Positions 1 through 5,485 of a DNA stretch of 5,485 nt are shown here, one piece after another. Made by a program: the position numbers and the translations under genes. This DNA comes from an uncultured Planctomycetaceae bacterium (GTDB lineage: Bacteria > Planctomycetota > Planctomycetia > Pirellulales > Pirellulaceae): NCBI GenBank assembly GCA_937967755.1, contig CALBTA010000360.1:1-5485 (forward strand). The letters run 5' to 3'. Position 1 is the stretch's first letter. The number at the start of each line of letters is the position of its first letter. Under the pieces are notes generated by a model, which saw only the letters and a list, made by a program, of their open reading frames with translations, was not told the DNA's origin and did no database searches.

Positions 1-705
1 CAATTCTTCCACGTCGTCTTGTTCGTGCCGCTGGCGCATTTCGTCAAGCGTTCCTTCGCTGAGCAATTCGCCCCGGTGCAAGATGGCGATCCGGTCGCAC
101 AGTTTCTCCACCTCACGCATGATGTGCGATGAAAAAATGATGCATTTCCCCTGGTCGCGCAGGTCGGAAACAATCTGCAACAGCGCCCGGGCGACCAGCA
201 CGTCCAGCCCGGCGGTTGCTTCATCGAAAATCAGCACCGGCGGATCGTGAACGAGGGCGCGGGCGATGGAAACCTTTTGCTTCATGCCGGTCGACATTTT
301 CGCGCCCAGCACGTCGCGGATCTCATTCATGCCCAGCCGGGTGAAAATCGTGTCCATGCGATCGTGCATGTCTTCGCCCAGGCCGTACAACCCGCCGAAA
401 TACTCGACCAACTCCCAGGCAGTCATGCGGTCGTAAACGCCCGTGTTGCAAGAGACGAAGCCGATGTTCCGGCGGACAAAATCGGGCTGGGTCAGCACGT
501 CGTACCCGGCGACCGCGGCGCTGCCTGAGGTTGGCCGCAATACCGTACCGAGAATGCGTAGGGCGGTCGTCTTGCCGGCTCCGTTGGGGCCGAGCAGACC
601 GTAGATTTCGCCCGGCCTGGCGTCCAGCGAAAGACCTTTCAGCGCGACGTGCTCGCCGTGTACGAGGTCCGCGTAGCTCTTGCGGAGATTGCGGACTTCA
701 ATCAT
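1..705 (-). CDS. natA: ABC-2 type transporter ATP-binding protein, NatA-like (C-terminus beyond window)
   Basis: This is the ATPase subunit of an ABC exporter and would act at the cytoplasmic face of the inner membrane, with a separate permease (NatB-type) expected to the left of the window. The 235 visible residues contain a whole nucleotide-binding domain: Walker [10 protein letters not shown] (residues 39-47), signature [15 protein letters not shown] (137-151), Walker B VLIFDEAT (157-164), D-loop AGLD (165-168) and switch histidine SSH (192-194). The YDRMTAWE stretch after the Q-loop, STGMKQK and [10 protein letters not shown] resemble Bacillus NatA, the sodium-efflux ATPase. The Q-loop position holds Cys86 instead of Gln, and Walker B has Ala instead of the usual Pro. 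The ATG at 703-705 gives the normal family N-terminus ([11 protein letters not shown]), with only a weak GGAA upstream. The frame is open to base 1, so the gene is truncated by the window. The substrate is not shown; the related GldA and other ABC-2 ATPases remain possible. Confidence 0.93.
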   Translation of the reverse strand, partial: MIEVRNLRKSYADLVHGEHVALKGLSLDARPGEIYGLLGPNGAGKTTALRILGTVLRPTSGSAAVAGYDVLTQPDFVRRNIGFVSCNTGVYDRMTAWELVEYFGGLYGLGEDMHDRMDTIFTRLGMNEIRDVLGAKMSTGMKQKVSIARALVHDPPVLIFDEATAGLDVLVARALLQIVSDLRDQGKCIIFSSHIMREVEKLCDRIAILHRGELLSEGTLDEMRQRHEQDDVEEL

Positions 706-743
706 GAGCGTTCCACGGACTGGAAATGGGCCGATGCTCCGGG

Positions 744-804
744 GGCATGCCTATAAGAACCTTATATCACAGCCCGCCGAAAGCGCCGATACAATTGGCA
801 TGCC
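744..804. repeat. Pair of identical GGCATGCC palindromes (744-751 and 797-804)
   Basis: The 8-bp self-complementary word GGCATGCC occurs twice with a 53-bp start-to-start distance, close to five turns of B-DNA. The copies flank the TATAAG/CTTATA inverted repeat and lie upstream of the minus-strand ABC gene. Paired palindromes in phase on one DNA face are typical of operators for a dimeric regulator, but no regulator is identified here. Confidence 0.35.
752..766. repeat. Perfect inverted repeat TATAAG-aac-CTTATA, possible promoter or operator element
   Basis: Two perfect 6-bp arms are separated by 3 bp, about 47 bp upstream of the ABC ATPase start codon. This is the most AT-rich stretch of an otherwise GC-rich gap, and on the minus strand it reads TATAAG and TTATAG, both similar to a -10 element. 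No -35 hexamer at ideal spacing was found; TTGTAT (789-794, minus) is 22 bp away. It may be a promoter, an operator, or both. Confidence 0.35.
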
Positions 805-810
805 GCCCGC

Positions 811-850
811 GGGAAGGGGCGAAATCGCCGCCCGATTGCAGGGAAGGGGC
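811..850. repeat. Direct repeat GGGAAGGGGC (811-820 and 841-850)
   Basis: An exact 10-bp direct repeat has a 30-bp period, close to three helical turns. It reads GCCCCTTCCC on the strand of the ABC gene. It lies beside the GGCATGCC pair in the same non-coding gap. Function is unknown, and chance in G-rich sequence is possible. Confidence 0.3.
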
Positions 851-951
851 CAGTTGTCGCGGTGGCGAGATAGTTCGAGGGGCTGCGATTCCGGCACGGA
901 TCACTTGGTCCGATTTTGACGATTGCCCGAATAGTCTGCGCTGGCACTTCC

Positions 952-968
952 GCGGGTTGAAGCCCCGC
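952..968 (-). terminator. Possible hairpin just after the DUF1080 stop codon
   Basis: On the minus strand GCGGG and CCCGC form a 5-bp GC stem around a 7-nt loop, directly abutting the TGA stop. No T-run follows, so a classical intrinsic terminator is not shown. It could instead protect the 3' end of the mRNA. Confidence 0.25.
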
Positions 969-1739
969 TCAATCTTCCAGCTTCTTGATCTCCACTTTGC
1001 GGAATTCGCAAGGGTGGCTTTCGGCTTGCAGAGAAATACTGCCTTTGGTGAGCAGCGTGCCGTCGTCGAGTTGCGGCTTTTCGTACTCCAGCACTACATC
1101 GCCATCGATGATGTGTTTGACTGTTTTGCTGCCGCGGACTTCGACTTCCACCGTAACCCATTGGTCGCCGTGGAAGGTTTTGCTTTTGCTGCTGGTGCAA
1201 TGCGGTCTGAACAGCTTTCCGTTCATCACTACGTGCGTGCCAGGCGTGCAAAGGTTGGCGGTCGGGCGCTCGCCCTGGCCGTTGCCGCCGAGCAGTTGCA
1301 CTTCGATGGAGTTGGGAAACTTTTGGTCCTTGCCCATGCTCTCCGGCGATTGGCCGTGGACCATGATGCCGCTGTTGCGGAACGCCCAACCCGGCCCGCC
1401 TTTGCATTGGTCGCCGACGAAACGGTATTCCACACGGATGATGTAGTTGGAAAAAGGCGTTTCATAGAACAGGTGCCCGAACGTGTCGTTGAACGCATCG
1501 TACTTGTCGTAGGCAACCTTGATCGCGCCGTCTTCAACACGAAACGTATCGTTGTGATTCTCGCCCAGCTCATGCCCGCGGATTTTCACCTTCCAGCCGG
1601 TCAGGTCTTTCCCATTAAAAAGTTGCATCCACTCGCCGTCGGCAGCTTGCTCCGCGTCGGCCGCTGCATTGTCTTCCGCCGCGGCGATTGTGGAAAGTAG
1701 AACGAGACAAAGGCCGCAGGTGATGGTCTTGTGAAGCAT
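969..1739 (-). CDS. Exported DUF1080 (3-keto-disaccharide hydrolase-like) protein
   Basis: The protein has 256 residues and is predicted to be exported. A signal peptide (MLHKTITCGLCLVLLSTIAAA, 1-21, AAA then ED) precedes a short Ala/Asp/Glu-rich linker and one DUF1080 domain. The domain opens with the hallmark LFNGKDLTGW (40-49). It has the central RNSGIM motif (121-126) and SIEVQLLGG (144-152), and it ends in GSISLQAE...CEFRKVEIKKL, the usual last strands of this concanavalin-like beta sandwich. Pfam names the family for 3-keto-disaccharide hydrolase, and it is greatly expanded in planctomycetes; the substrate here is unknown. The ATG at 1737-1739 is preferred over an in-frame ATG at 1776-1778 because it puts the signal peptide at the N-terminus and has AGAAAGG 9 nt upstream. 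It lies 111 bp behind the LRR gene on the same strand, so read-through is possible. A long plus-strand open frame over this gene is its antisense shadow. Confidence 0.9.
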   Translation of the reverse strand: MLHKTITCGLCLVLLSTIAAAEDNAAADAEQAADGEWMQLFNGKDLTGWKVKIRGHELGENHNDTFRVEDGAIKVAYDKYDAFNDTFGHLFYETPFSNYIIRVEYRFVGDQCKGGPGWAFRNSGIMVHGQSPESMGKDQKFPNSIEVQLLGGNGQGERPTANLCTPGTHVVMNGKLFRPHCTSSKSKTFHGDQWVTVEVEVRGSKTVKHIIDGDVVLEYEKPQLDDGTLLTKGSISLQAESHPCEFRKVEIKKLED

Positions 1740-1830
1740 ATCGGGAAACCTTTCTGGAGTTGTAAGTGGGTGCCGCATTCGCCAGCCGCTCTTTGCCCTA
1801 TGGTAGCAGCGATGATCGGCCGGTGCATCG

Positions 1831-1847
1831 GGCGGGGCGAAGCCGCC
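1831..1847 (-). terminator. Possible hairpin just after the LRR gene stop codon
   Basis: On the minus strand GGCGG and CCGCC form a 5-bp stem around CTTCGCC, starting 3 nt after the TAG stop. It lacks a T-run. Its position and GC-rich CTTC-containing loop resemble the hairpin after the DUF1080 gene, so the two may share a role in ending or stabilising transcripts. Confidence 0.3.
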
Positions 1848-1850
1848 GGG

Positions 1851-3569
1851 CTAAGGAGAAGGTTTCACCTTTTCACGCAGACGTTTTAGCCCCTCGCCGG
1901 TGATGATTCGATCTCCGCGGGCGCTACTGCGGCTAACGTTCAGTCGCTCCAACCGTTTTGCTTCGGCCAGCAGAGAGGCGACATGTTCGGCCGACACGTC
2001 GTTCTCGGACAGATTGACGCTTTCCAGTTTCGGCAGATGCCGCAGGAAATCGAGGTCTTCGTCTTTCAACCCGTTGTTCGTCAGTGTGAGCTGCCGCAAC
2101 TCGACGAGGTTGGCCAGGTGTTTCAGGCCTTCGCCGGTGATCTCCCCTTTGTCGATTTCCAGAATCTCGAGCGCCGTCAGCTTTCCGATGTGCTTTAACC
2201 CCTCGTCACCCACATCGCACTCGTCGAGGTGAAGTTTTTTCAGATTGCGAATCGACGACAAATGCGCCAGCCCCTTGCCGGTGATGCCCTGGGGGAAGGG
2301 CATGGAGATCGATTCTACGTCGGCCAACTCAGGCTTCTTAGAAAACTGCGCCAGATCCTTGTCGGTCGACATCTCTTCAATCCCGCTGATGCCAACCCCT
2401 TTGACGCGCCAGTCGTCATCCAGGTTGACATGCCAAACATCGCGCAGCCCCAACGCCCGGCTGGGACGAAAACTAAGCTCAGTCATCGGCCGCTGCTGGC
2501 GAAATTTTTTCAACGCCTCGAGGCTAACGCCCGACGGGTTCACACTGATATAAGCAAGTTTCGGCAGTTCCGCCAGCGGCCCGATCGCGGTGTCGCCCAA
2601 TTCATGATTGTCGCCGAGCATCACGCTCTCCAAGTTCCGTAGCCCACTTAAGTGTTTGACCCCTTCCCCCCGAATTTGATTGTCACGGAGATCTAGCTTT
2701 TGCAGTTCTCGCAGTTCCGAAAGATGCGCCAGGCCAGCATCGGTGATTTTGTTGCGGTTGAGTTCCAATTCGGTCAGTTGCGACAACCCGTTGAGGTGCT
2801 GAATCTCGTCGTCCGAGATTTGGTTGCTCCCCAAAGTCAGCTTCGTCAAGCGCTCCAACCCGGCGATGTGTTTCAGGCCCGTTTCGATGTTGTTGTCTGA
2901 GAGAAGGAGAACTCTCAACGGCATCTTTGATAAGTGCGCCAACCCTTCGCCGTTGATGGCGCTCGAATGAATTGCCAACGCGACTAAATTCAGCGGCTTC
3001 AGGTGAGCCAAGCCGGCGTCGGTGACGTTGTCTGCGTAGACGTGAAGCTTCTCGAGCGACTTCAGCTTTCCAACCTGTCGCAAACCCTCGTCGCTGATAC
3101 CCTTGCCGGTGAGCGACACTTCTTCCAGCGACGCCGGCATCACCAGGTGCTTCAGCCCTTCGCCGGTGAATGGTTCGGCGTTGCCAAAAGCGTCGTCGTT
3201 GCTGAACGCGGTTAACTGCGGGATGTTCGCCAGGTGTTGCAAGTCGTCGTCGCTGTACGCCCAATTGCTAATGCTGACCTTTTGCAGCTTCGGGAATGCC
3301 CGCATTTGATCGGCGAACTGCGGCAGCCACTTCGACTTGTCGAACGGGCGCGGGTCGTCCCATAACCCGTAGGTGCAAGTGATAGAAACGGAAATCACGT
3401 TTCCTTTCCCGTCACGGCTAAACGAGGCGGAGATGCGGCGGCCGTCCGACAATTCCGCCAAGGCGCGGGCTTGTTCGTCCGCCAGCGCGGTTGCGGCTGG
3501 CCCTACACTTAAGGTGATCAGCATTGCGGCTACTGCAGCGCAAACGACATTCTTTTCACAATTACACAC
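1851..3569 (-). CDS. Exported leucine-rich-repeat protein, about 18 repeats
   Basis: The protein has 572 residues, is predicted to be exported, and is probably a binding or scaffold protein; no catalytic domain is visible. A signal peptide covers residues 1-30 (core NVVCAAVAAMLITLSVG, ALA then DEQ). A non-repeat part (31-91) has RRISASFSRDGKGNVISVSI. About 18 LRRs of mostly 22-28 residues fill 92-572, with the theme LxxLxLxxNxITDxGLxHLxxL; repeats 7-9 (239-310) are the most regular. Repeat 12 is enlarged (361-412) with a Trp/Asp-rich insert. The GLxHL form is common in planctomycete proteins. The GTG at 3567-3569 is chosen because AGGAGG lies 9 nt upstream and the signal peptide follows at once. 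The frame stays open upstream to an ATG at 4031, but those 154 codons have no signal peptide at their start and run antisense to the GGDEF gene. A start at Met16 would cut the signal peptide. The ligand is unknown. Confidence 0.88.
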   Translation of the reverse strand: MCNCEKNVVCAAVAAMLITLSVGPAATALADEQARALAELSDGRRISASFSRDGKGNVISVSITCTYGLWDDPRPFDKSKWLPQFADQMRAFPKLQKVSISNWAYSDDDLQHLANIPQLTAFSNDDAFGNAEPFTGEGLKHLVMPASLEEVSLTGKGISDEGLRQVGKLKSLEKLHVYADNVTDAGLAHLKPLNLVALAIHSSAINGEGLAHLSKMPLRVLLLSDNNIETGLKHIAGLERLTKLTLGSNQISDDEIQHLNGLSQLTELELNRNKITDAGLAHLSELRELQKLDLRDNQIRGEGVKHLSGLRNLESVMLGDNHELGDTAIGPLAELPKLAYISVNPSGVSLEALKKFRQQRPMTELSFRPSRALGLRDVWHVNLDDDWRVKGVGISGIEEMSTDKDLAQFSKKPELADVESISMPFPQGITGKGLAHLSSIRNLKKLHLDECDVGDEGLKHIGKLTALEILEIDKGEITGEGLKHLANLVELRQLTLTNNGLKDEDLDFLRHLPKLESVNLSENDVSAEHVASLLAEAKRLERLNVSRSSARGDRIITGEGLKRLREKVKPSP

Positions 3570-3779
3570 GAACGAACACCTCCTCGATTCAGAAGTTGTC
3601 TCCCACCTGATTGTACCGTCCGTCGGGGATGTACGCTTTGTGATGTTCGAGCCGGCACAAAAAAGACGATTTCGTACCTCCAGTTGGGGAACGGTCGGTT
3701 CGTAACGTAGATTACTAAGATGCAAAAAGTCCCCAAAAACTCTCGCTCGGAGTGAATCGCCAACTTCCCTGCCGACTCT
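3570..3779. promoter_or_regulatory. Divergent intergenic control region (LRR gene / GGDEF-PilZ gene)
   Basis: These 210 bp lie between two divergent starts and should hold both promoters. On the minus strand TACAAT (3610-3615) matches the -10 consensus at 5 of 6 bases and would give a leader of roughly 30-35 nt ahead of the LRR start; no good -35 was found. On the plus strand TAGATT (about 3709-3714) with TTGGGG 18 bp upstream is a weak candidate for the GGDEF gene. No clear operator dyad or riboswitch was recognised. Confidence 0.45.
3577..3585 (-). promoter_or_regulatory. Strong Shine-Dalgarno GAGGAGGTG fixing the LRR gene start
   Basis: On the minus strand GAGGAGGTG is almost fully complementary to the 16S 3' end, and its AGGAGG core (3579-3584) lies 9 nt before the GTG at 3567-3569. 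It is the strongest ribosome binding site of the larger genes here and decides a non-ATG start. Confidence 0.8.
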
Positions 3780-4862
3780 GTGACCACCCAAGCCTACGAA
3801 CTGTCGATCAGCCAACTCTGCGATCGCTTGGACGAACTCGTCCGCAGCGTGACCGATGAGTATGCAGCGCACCGAGAGCGCGTGCAGCAGCTCCGCGCGC
3901 AGAGCGAGGCGGCCGATGATCCGGAGGAGGTTCGCGGCGCAGTTCTGGCCAGTGCGTTCGCCTTGCTGGAAGCGGTGGAGAATTTGGGCGTGCAGGTCAG
4001 CGAAGTCCGCGAGATCATCGCCCAACAGCAAACCCTATTGACGTCGCTGCACCAGGAGTCGCGCACCGACGCCCTGACCGGGATGCTCAACCGCCGGGCG
4101 TTTGACGAAGAGATCACGCGGCGGGCATCGGAATCGCTGCGAAGCGGTATGCCGCTGGGGCTGGTGATGGTCGATATCGACCATTTCAAGGCGACGAACG
4201 ATACCTACGGGCACGCCGCCGGTGACAAAGTGCTCAAAGGTGTGGCAAATGTCCTCGCCAATTCACTGCGCGAGATGGACATTGTCGCGCGGTACGGCGG
4301 GGAAGAGTTCGCGCTGATTCTTCCGAACACGAACTTACTGAATTCCTGCCGCGCCGCCGAACGCGCCCGAGTTGCAATTGCCCGCAGCATTTTTCAAGCA
4401 AACGACGACGAGTTGACCGCCACCATCAGCGCCGGCGTGGCCGTGTTGGAGACAACTCATGCGGAAATGATCCGCACTGCTGACGATGCGCTGTACGCGG
4501 CGAAACAGGCTGGCCGCAACCGGGTGTTTGCCTTCAAAGACGGCTATTGCCAACCGCTGCAGCAAGAGCCGGTCGGCACGACCGGCAGCCAGCGCCGGCG
4601 ATGGATGCGGTTTTTGATCAACGATTTCAGCGTCAAACTGCAGTGTGGGGCGGGCCCTTGGTTTCCCGCCCACGTCAAGGACGAGTCGTTGACAGGCATC
4701 GGCGTCGTGGTTGAGCAACCGCTGCAACTGACTATCGGTGAGATCGTCCGCATCGACTACTGCGACGACATCCGTGATGCCGAAGTCATGTCTATTGGAG
4801 TTGCGGACGATGAAACGGCTTCAACGCGCGTGGGGCTTCGTTGGTGTAACCCAAACATCTAA
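3780..4862 (+). CDS. Diguanylate cyclase (GGDEF) with C-terminal PilZ domain
   Basis: This cytoplasmic enzyme (360 residues, no signal peptide or membrane segment) should make c-di-GMP from two GTP. Residues 1-94 are helical, with a likely coiled coil (about 62-94) for dimerisation. The GGDEF domain (about 95-252) opens with the usual DALTGMLNRRAF. It has DIDHFKATND (132-141) for metal and guanine contacts, GHAAGD (144-149), the GGEEF active site (173-177) and AKQAGRNRV (241-249). The I-site RxxD is present as REMD (164-167), exactly five residues before GGEEF, so product inhibition is expected. Residues about 270-360 form a PilZ domain with the c-di-GMP motifs RxxxR (R273-R277) and DxSxxG (DESLTG, 301-306). 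GTG at 3780 is the only start after the in-frame stop at 3753-3755 that keeps the full N-terminus; no Shine-Dalgarno precedes it, so initiation may be weak or an internal GTG may be used. No receiver or other sensor domain is seen. Confidence 0.93.
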   Translation: MTTQAYELSISQLCDRLDELVRSVTDEYAAHRERVQQLRAQSEAADDPEEVRGAVLASAFALLEAVENLGVQVSEVREIIAQQQTLLTSLHQESRTDALTGMLNRRAFDEEITRRASESLRSGMPLGLVMVDIDHFKATNDTYGHAAGDKVLKGVANVLANSLREMDIVARYGGEEFALILPNTNLLNSCRAAERARVAIARSIFQANDDELTATISAGVAVLETTHAEMIRTADDALYAAKQAGRNRVFAFKDGYCQPLQQEPVGTTGSQRRRWMRFLINDFSVKLQCGAGPWFPAHVKDESLTGIGVVVEQPLQLTIGEIVRIDYCDDIRDAEVMSIGVADDETASTRVGLRWCNPNI

Positions 4863-5147
4863 CCCACTGCGGATCGAGTGTTGGATGATTATAACAAACC
4901 ACCGGCATCCGCTTCGGACACATCCGTGTGCCTGATTCGAAGGGGAGGCCGGCGCGTGTCGCTGCGAAGTGAAACGCAGCAGACGGTGAGTTTGCAATTC
5001 GGCGGACGTTTCCATGTCCCTGTGAATCGCGACGTGGCACATAACAGCCGGTGGCCTGTAGCTGTAACGCACTTTGAACGCGCGCAAGGCAAACTCACGG
5101 ACGGACGTATTCAGTTCATGTATCGTGTTGGGCGGTCAGTTTGAGTG
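4863..5147. other. Gap between convergent GGDEF-PilZ and mraZ genes
   Basis: These 285 bp hold only the doubtful small gene at 4956-5144 and a few short dyads, for example TCCGcttCGGA and ACACatccGTGT between about 4907 and 4929. No terminator with a T-run is visible for either convergent gene, and no TGGGN repeat array of the MraZ-operator type was seen. Confidence 0.5.
4956..5144 (+). CDS. Small hypothetical protein, 62 residues
   Basis: A 62-residue basic protein of no recognised family starts at GTG 4956-4958 and ends at TGA 5142-5144. The case for a gene is the ribosome binding site: GGGGAGG (4942-4948) lies 7 nt upstream. The same frame is open from a GTG at 4878, but that start has no comparable site. 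The sequence has beta-like stretches (TVSLQFGGRFHVPV, 10-23; GRIQFMYRVG, 50-59) and no signal peptide or membrane segment. It follows the GGDEF-PilZ gene on the same strand by 93 bp and ends 3 bp from the convergent mraZ stop. Codon third positions are not clearly biased, and minus-strand frames of similar length overlap it, so it may be non-coding. Confidence 0.35.
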   Translation: MSLRSETQQTVSLQFGGRFHVPVNRDVAHNSRWPVAVTHFERAQGKLTDGRIQFMYRVGRSV

Positions 5148-5485
5148 TCATCTTGGAAGTGGTTTGACGGCCCCTTTGCCGTGCTCGCTGGGCGTCGGAT
5201 TCGCGACAGGCTCGAAAGCACGCTCGGCGATTTCGTCGTAGATGGGTTCGTTCTGAAGCAGATACTCCTTCCATCGCTTCGGTTCCCAAAGTTCAACGTG
5301 GTCGCCCACGCCGACAAGGATGATTTGCCCCTTGATTTCAGCCAGTTCGGCTAGCTCTGCCGGAATCCGCAATCGGCCCGCTTTATCCAGTTCGACGCGT
5401 TGGGCTCTGGCGTAGAACAGTCGCGAAAACACCCGCACGTTCTGGGCATTTGGCGAGGCTGCCGATAGCCGGCTGGCAACTTCCG
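5148..5485 (-). CDS. mraZ: MraZ, transcriptional regulator / division-cluster protein (N-terminus beyond window)
   Basis: MraZ is a ring-forming DNA-binding protein of the AbrB/SpoVT fold that normally heads the dcw (division and cell wall) operon and represses it. The visible 111 residues cover the linker and the second of two repeat domains. The key motif is RVELDKAGRLRIPAEL, with the family DxxxR as DKAGR. It is followed by the ILVGVGDHVELWEPKRW strand-helix unit, which lines up with the MLVGQFNKFELWDETTW segment of E. coli MraZ. A GTG at 5436-5438 could be mistaken for the start, but the frame stays open to the right edge and the extra residues (SRLSAASPNAQN) fit the expected linker, so the gene is truncated by the window. 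The tail after the domain is Pro/Glu/Lys-rich (PVANPTPSEHGKGAVKPLPR). The gene next downstream is not rsmH (mraW); it is separated by a non-coding or small-ORF gap from the convergent GGDEF-PilZ gene. Confidence 0.9.
   Translation of the reverse strand, partial: EVASRLSAASPNAQNVRVFSRLFYARAQRVELDKAGRLRIPAELAELAEIKGQIILVGVGDHVELWEPKRWKEYLLQNEPIYDEIAERAFEPVANPTPSEHGKGAVKPLPR

Larger units (their letters stand above)
706..968. other. Non-coding region upstream of the ABC gene, with short palindromes and direct repeats
   Basis: This 263-bp gap separates the DUF1080 stop from the ABC ATPase start, and both genes are read on the minus strand. No convincing gene was found: the frames open here are short or run antisense to the DUF1080 gene. 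It contains an AT-rich inverted repeat (752-766), two copies of GGCATGCC (744-751 and 797-804), two copies of GGGAAGGGGC (811-820 and 841-850) and a small hairpin GGCGaaatCGCC (818-829). The gap is long enough to suggest that the ABC gene has its own promoter. Confidence 0.6.

Noticed and set aside
726..1700. Long plus-strand open frame (324 codons) over the DUF1080 gene
   Set aside because: It is antisense to a clear DUF1080 gene, matches no recognisable family, and reflects GC-rich codon use on the opposite strand.
1851..3300. Recurring DNA similarity across the LRR gene as a possible tandem or CRISPR-like repeat
   Set aside because: The periodicity of about 72 bp is explained by coding for LRR units; the copies are diverged and in frame, with no constant repeat and spacer pattern.
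3530..3787. 85-codon minus-strand frame across the divergent region
   Set aside because: It overlaps the start and ribosome binding site of the LRR gene in another frame and matches nothing recognisable.
3570..4031. N-terminal 154-codon extension of the LRR frame
   Set aside because: It is antisense to the N-terminal half of the GGDEF gene, lacks export features, and a strong ribosome binding site plus signal peptide mark GTG 3569 as the start.
4821..5087. Minus-strand frames of 69-88 codons between the GGDEF-PilZ and mraZ genes
   Set aside because: They overlap the end of the GGDEF-PilZ gene or lie opposite the better supported 4956-5144 frame, and no domain or convincing ribosome binding site was seen.
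5120..5135. TGGG word near the mraZ 3' end as an MraZ box
   Set aside because: It is a single copy at the wrong end of the gene; MraZ operators are arrays of several spaced repeats upstream of mraZ, which lies outside the window.
5436..5438. GTG as the start of a short 96-residue MraZ
   Set aside because: The frame remains open to the window edge and encodes the expected MraZ linker; starting here would drop the first of the two conserved domains.

Overview
The window looks like a piece of a GC-rich planctomycete chromosome, possibly from the Pirellulales. This is an inference from gene content: a secreted DUF1080 (3-keto-disaccharide hydrolase-like) protein, a secreted leucine-rich-repeat protein built on a GLxHLxxL theme, and an mraZ gene detached from its usual division-gene partners. 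No rRNA or marker gene is present to confirm it. No tRNA, rRNA, CRISPR array, insertion sequence or attachment site was recognised.

Layout. Bases 1-705 (minus) hold the first 235 codons of a NatA-like ABC-2 ATPase that runs off the left edge. Bases 706-968 are non-coding and carry short palindromes and direct repeats upstream of that ATPase. Bases 969-1739 (minus) encode the exported DUF1080 protein. Bases 1851-3569 (minus) encode a 572-residue exported LRR protein that starts at GTG behind a near-perfect Shine-Dalgarno. Its open frame continues upstream into the neighbouring gene, but that extension is spurious. Bases 3570-3779 are a divergent control region. Bases 3780-4862 (plus) encode a cytoplasmic diguanylate cyclase with a C-terminal PilZ domain. 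Bases 4863-5147 hold at most one small hypothetical plus-strand gene (4956-5144). Bases 5148-5485 (minus) are the C-terminal part of MraZ, whose start lies beyond the right edge.

How the genes relate. The three left-hand minus-strand genes (LRR, DUF1080, ABC) share orientation but are separated by 111 and 263 bp, so they need not form one operon. The LRR and DUF1080 proteins are both predicted to be exported. The ABC ATPase would power an inner-membrane permease encoded to the left of the window. The GGDEF-PilZ protein can probably both make and sense c-di-GMP. It is transcribed divergently from the LRR gene, so co-regulation of the two is possible but not shown.

The points most worth a second look are the GGDEF-PilZ fusion, in which every catalytic and c-di-GMP-binding motif is intact; the mraZ gene with no rsmH (mraW) behind it; and the paired GGCATGCC palindromes about five helical turns apart upstream of the ABC gene. 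No wholly new system is evident.
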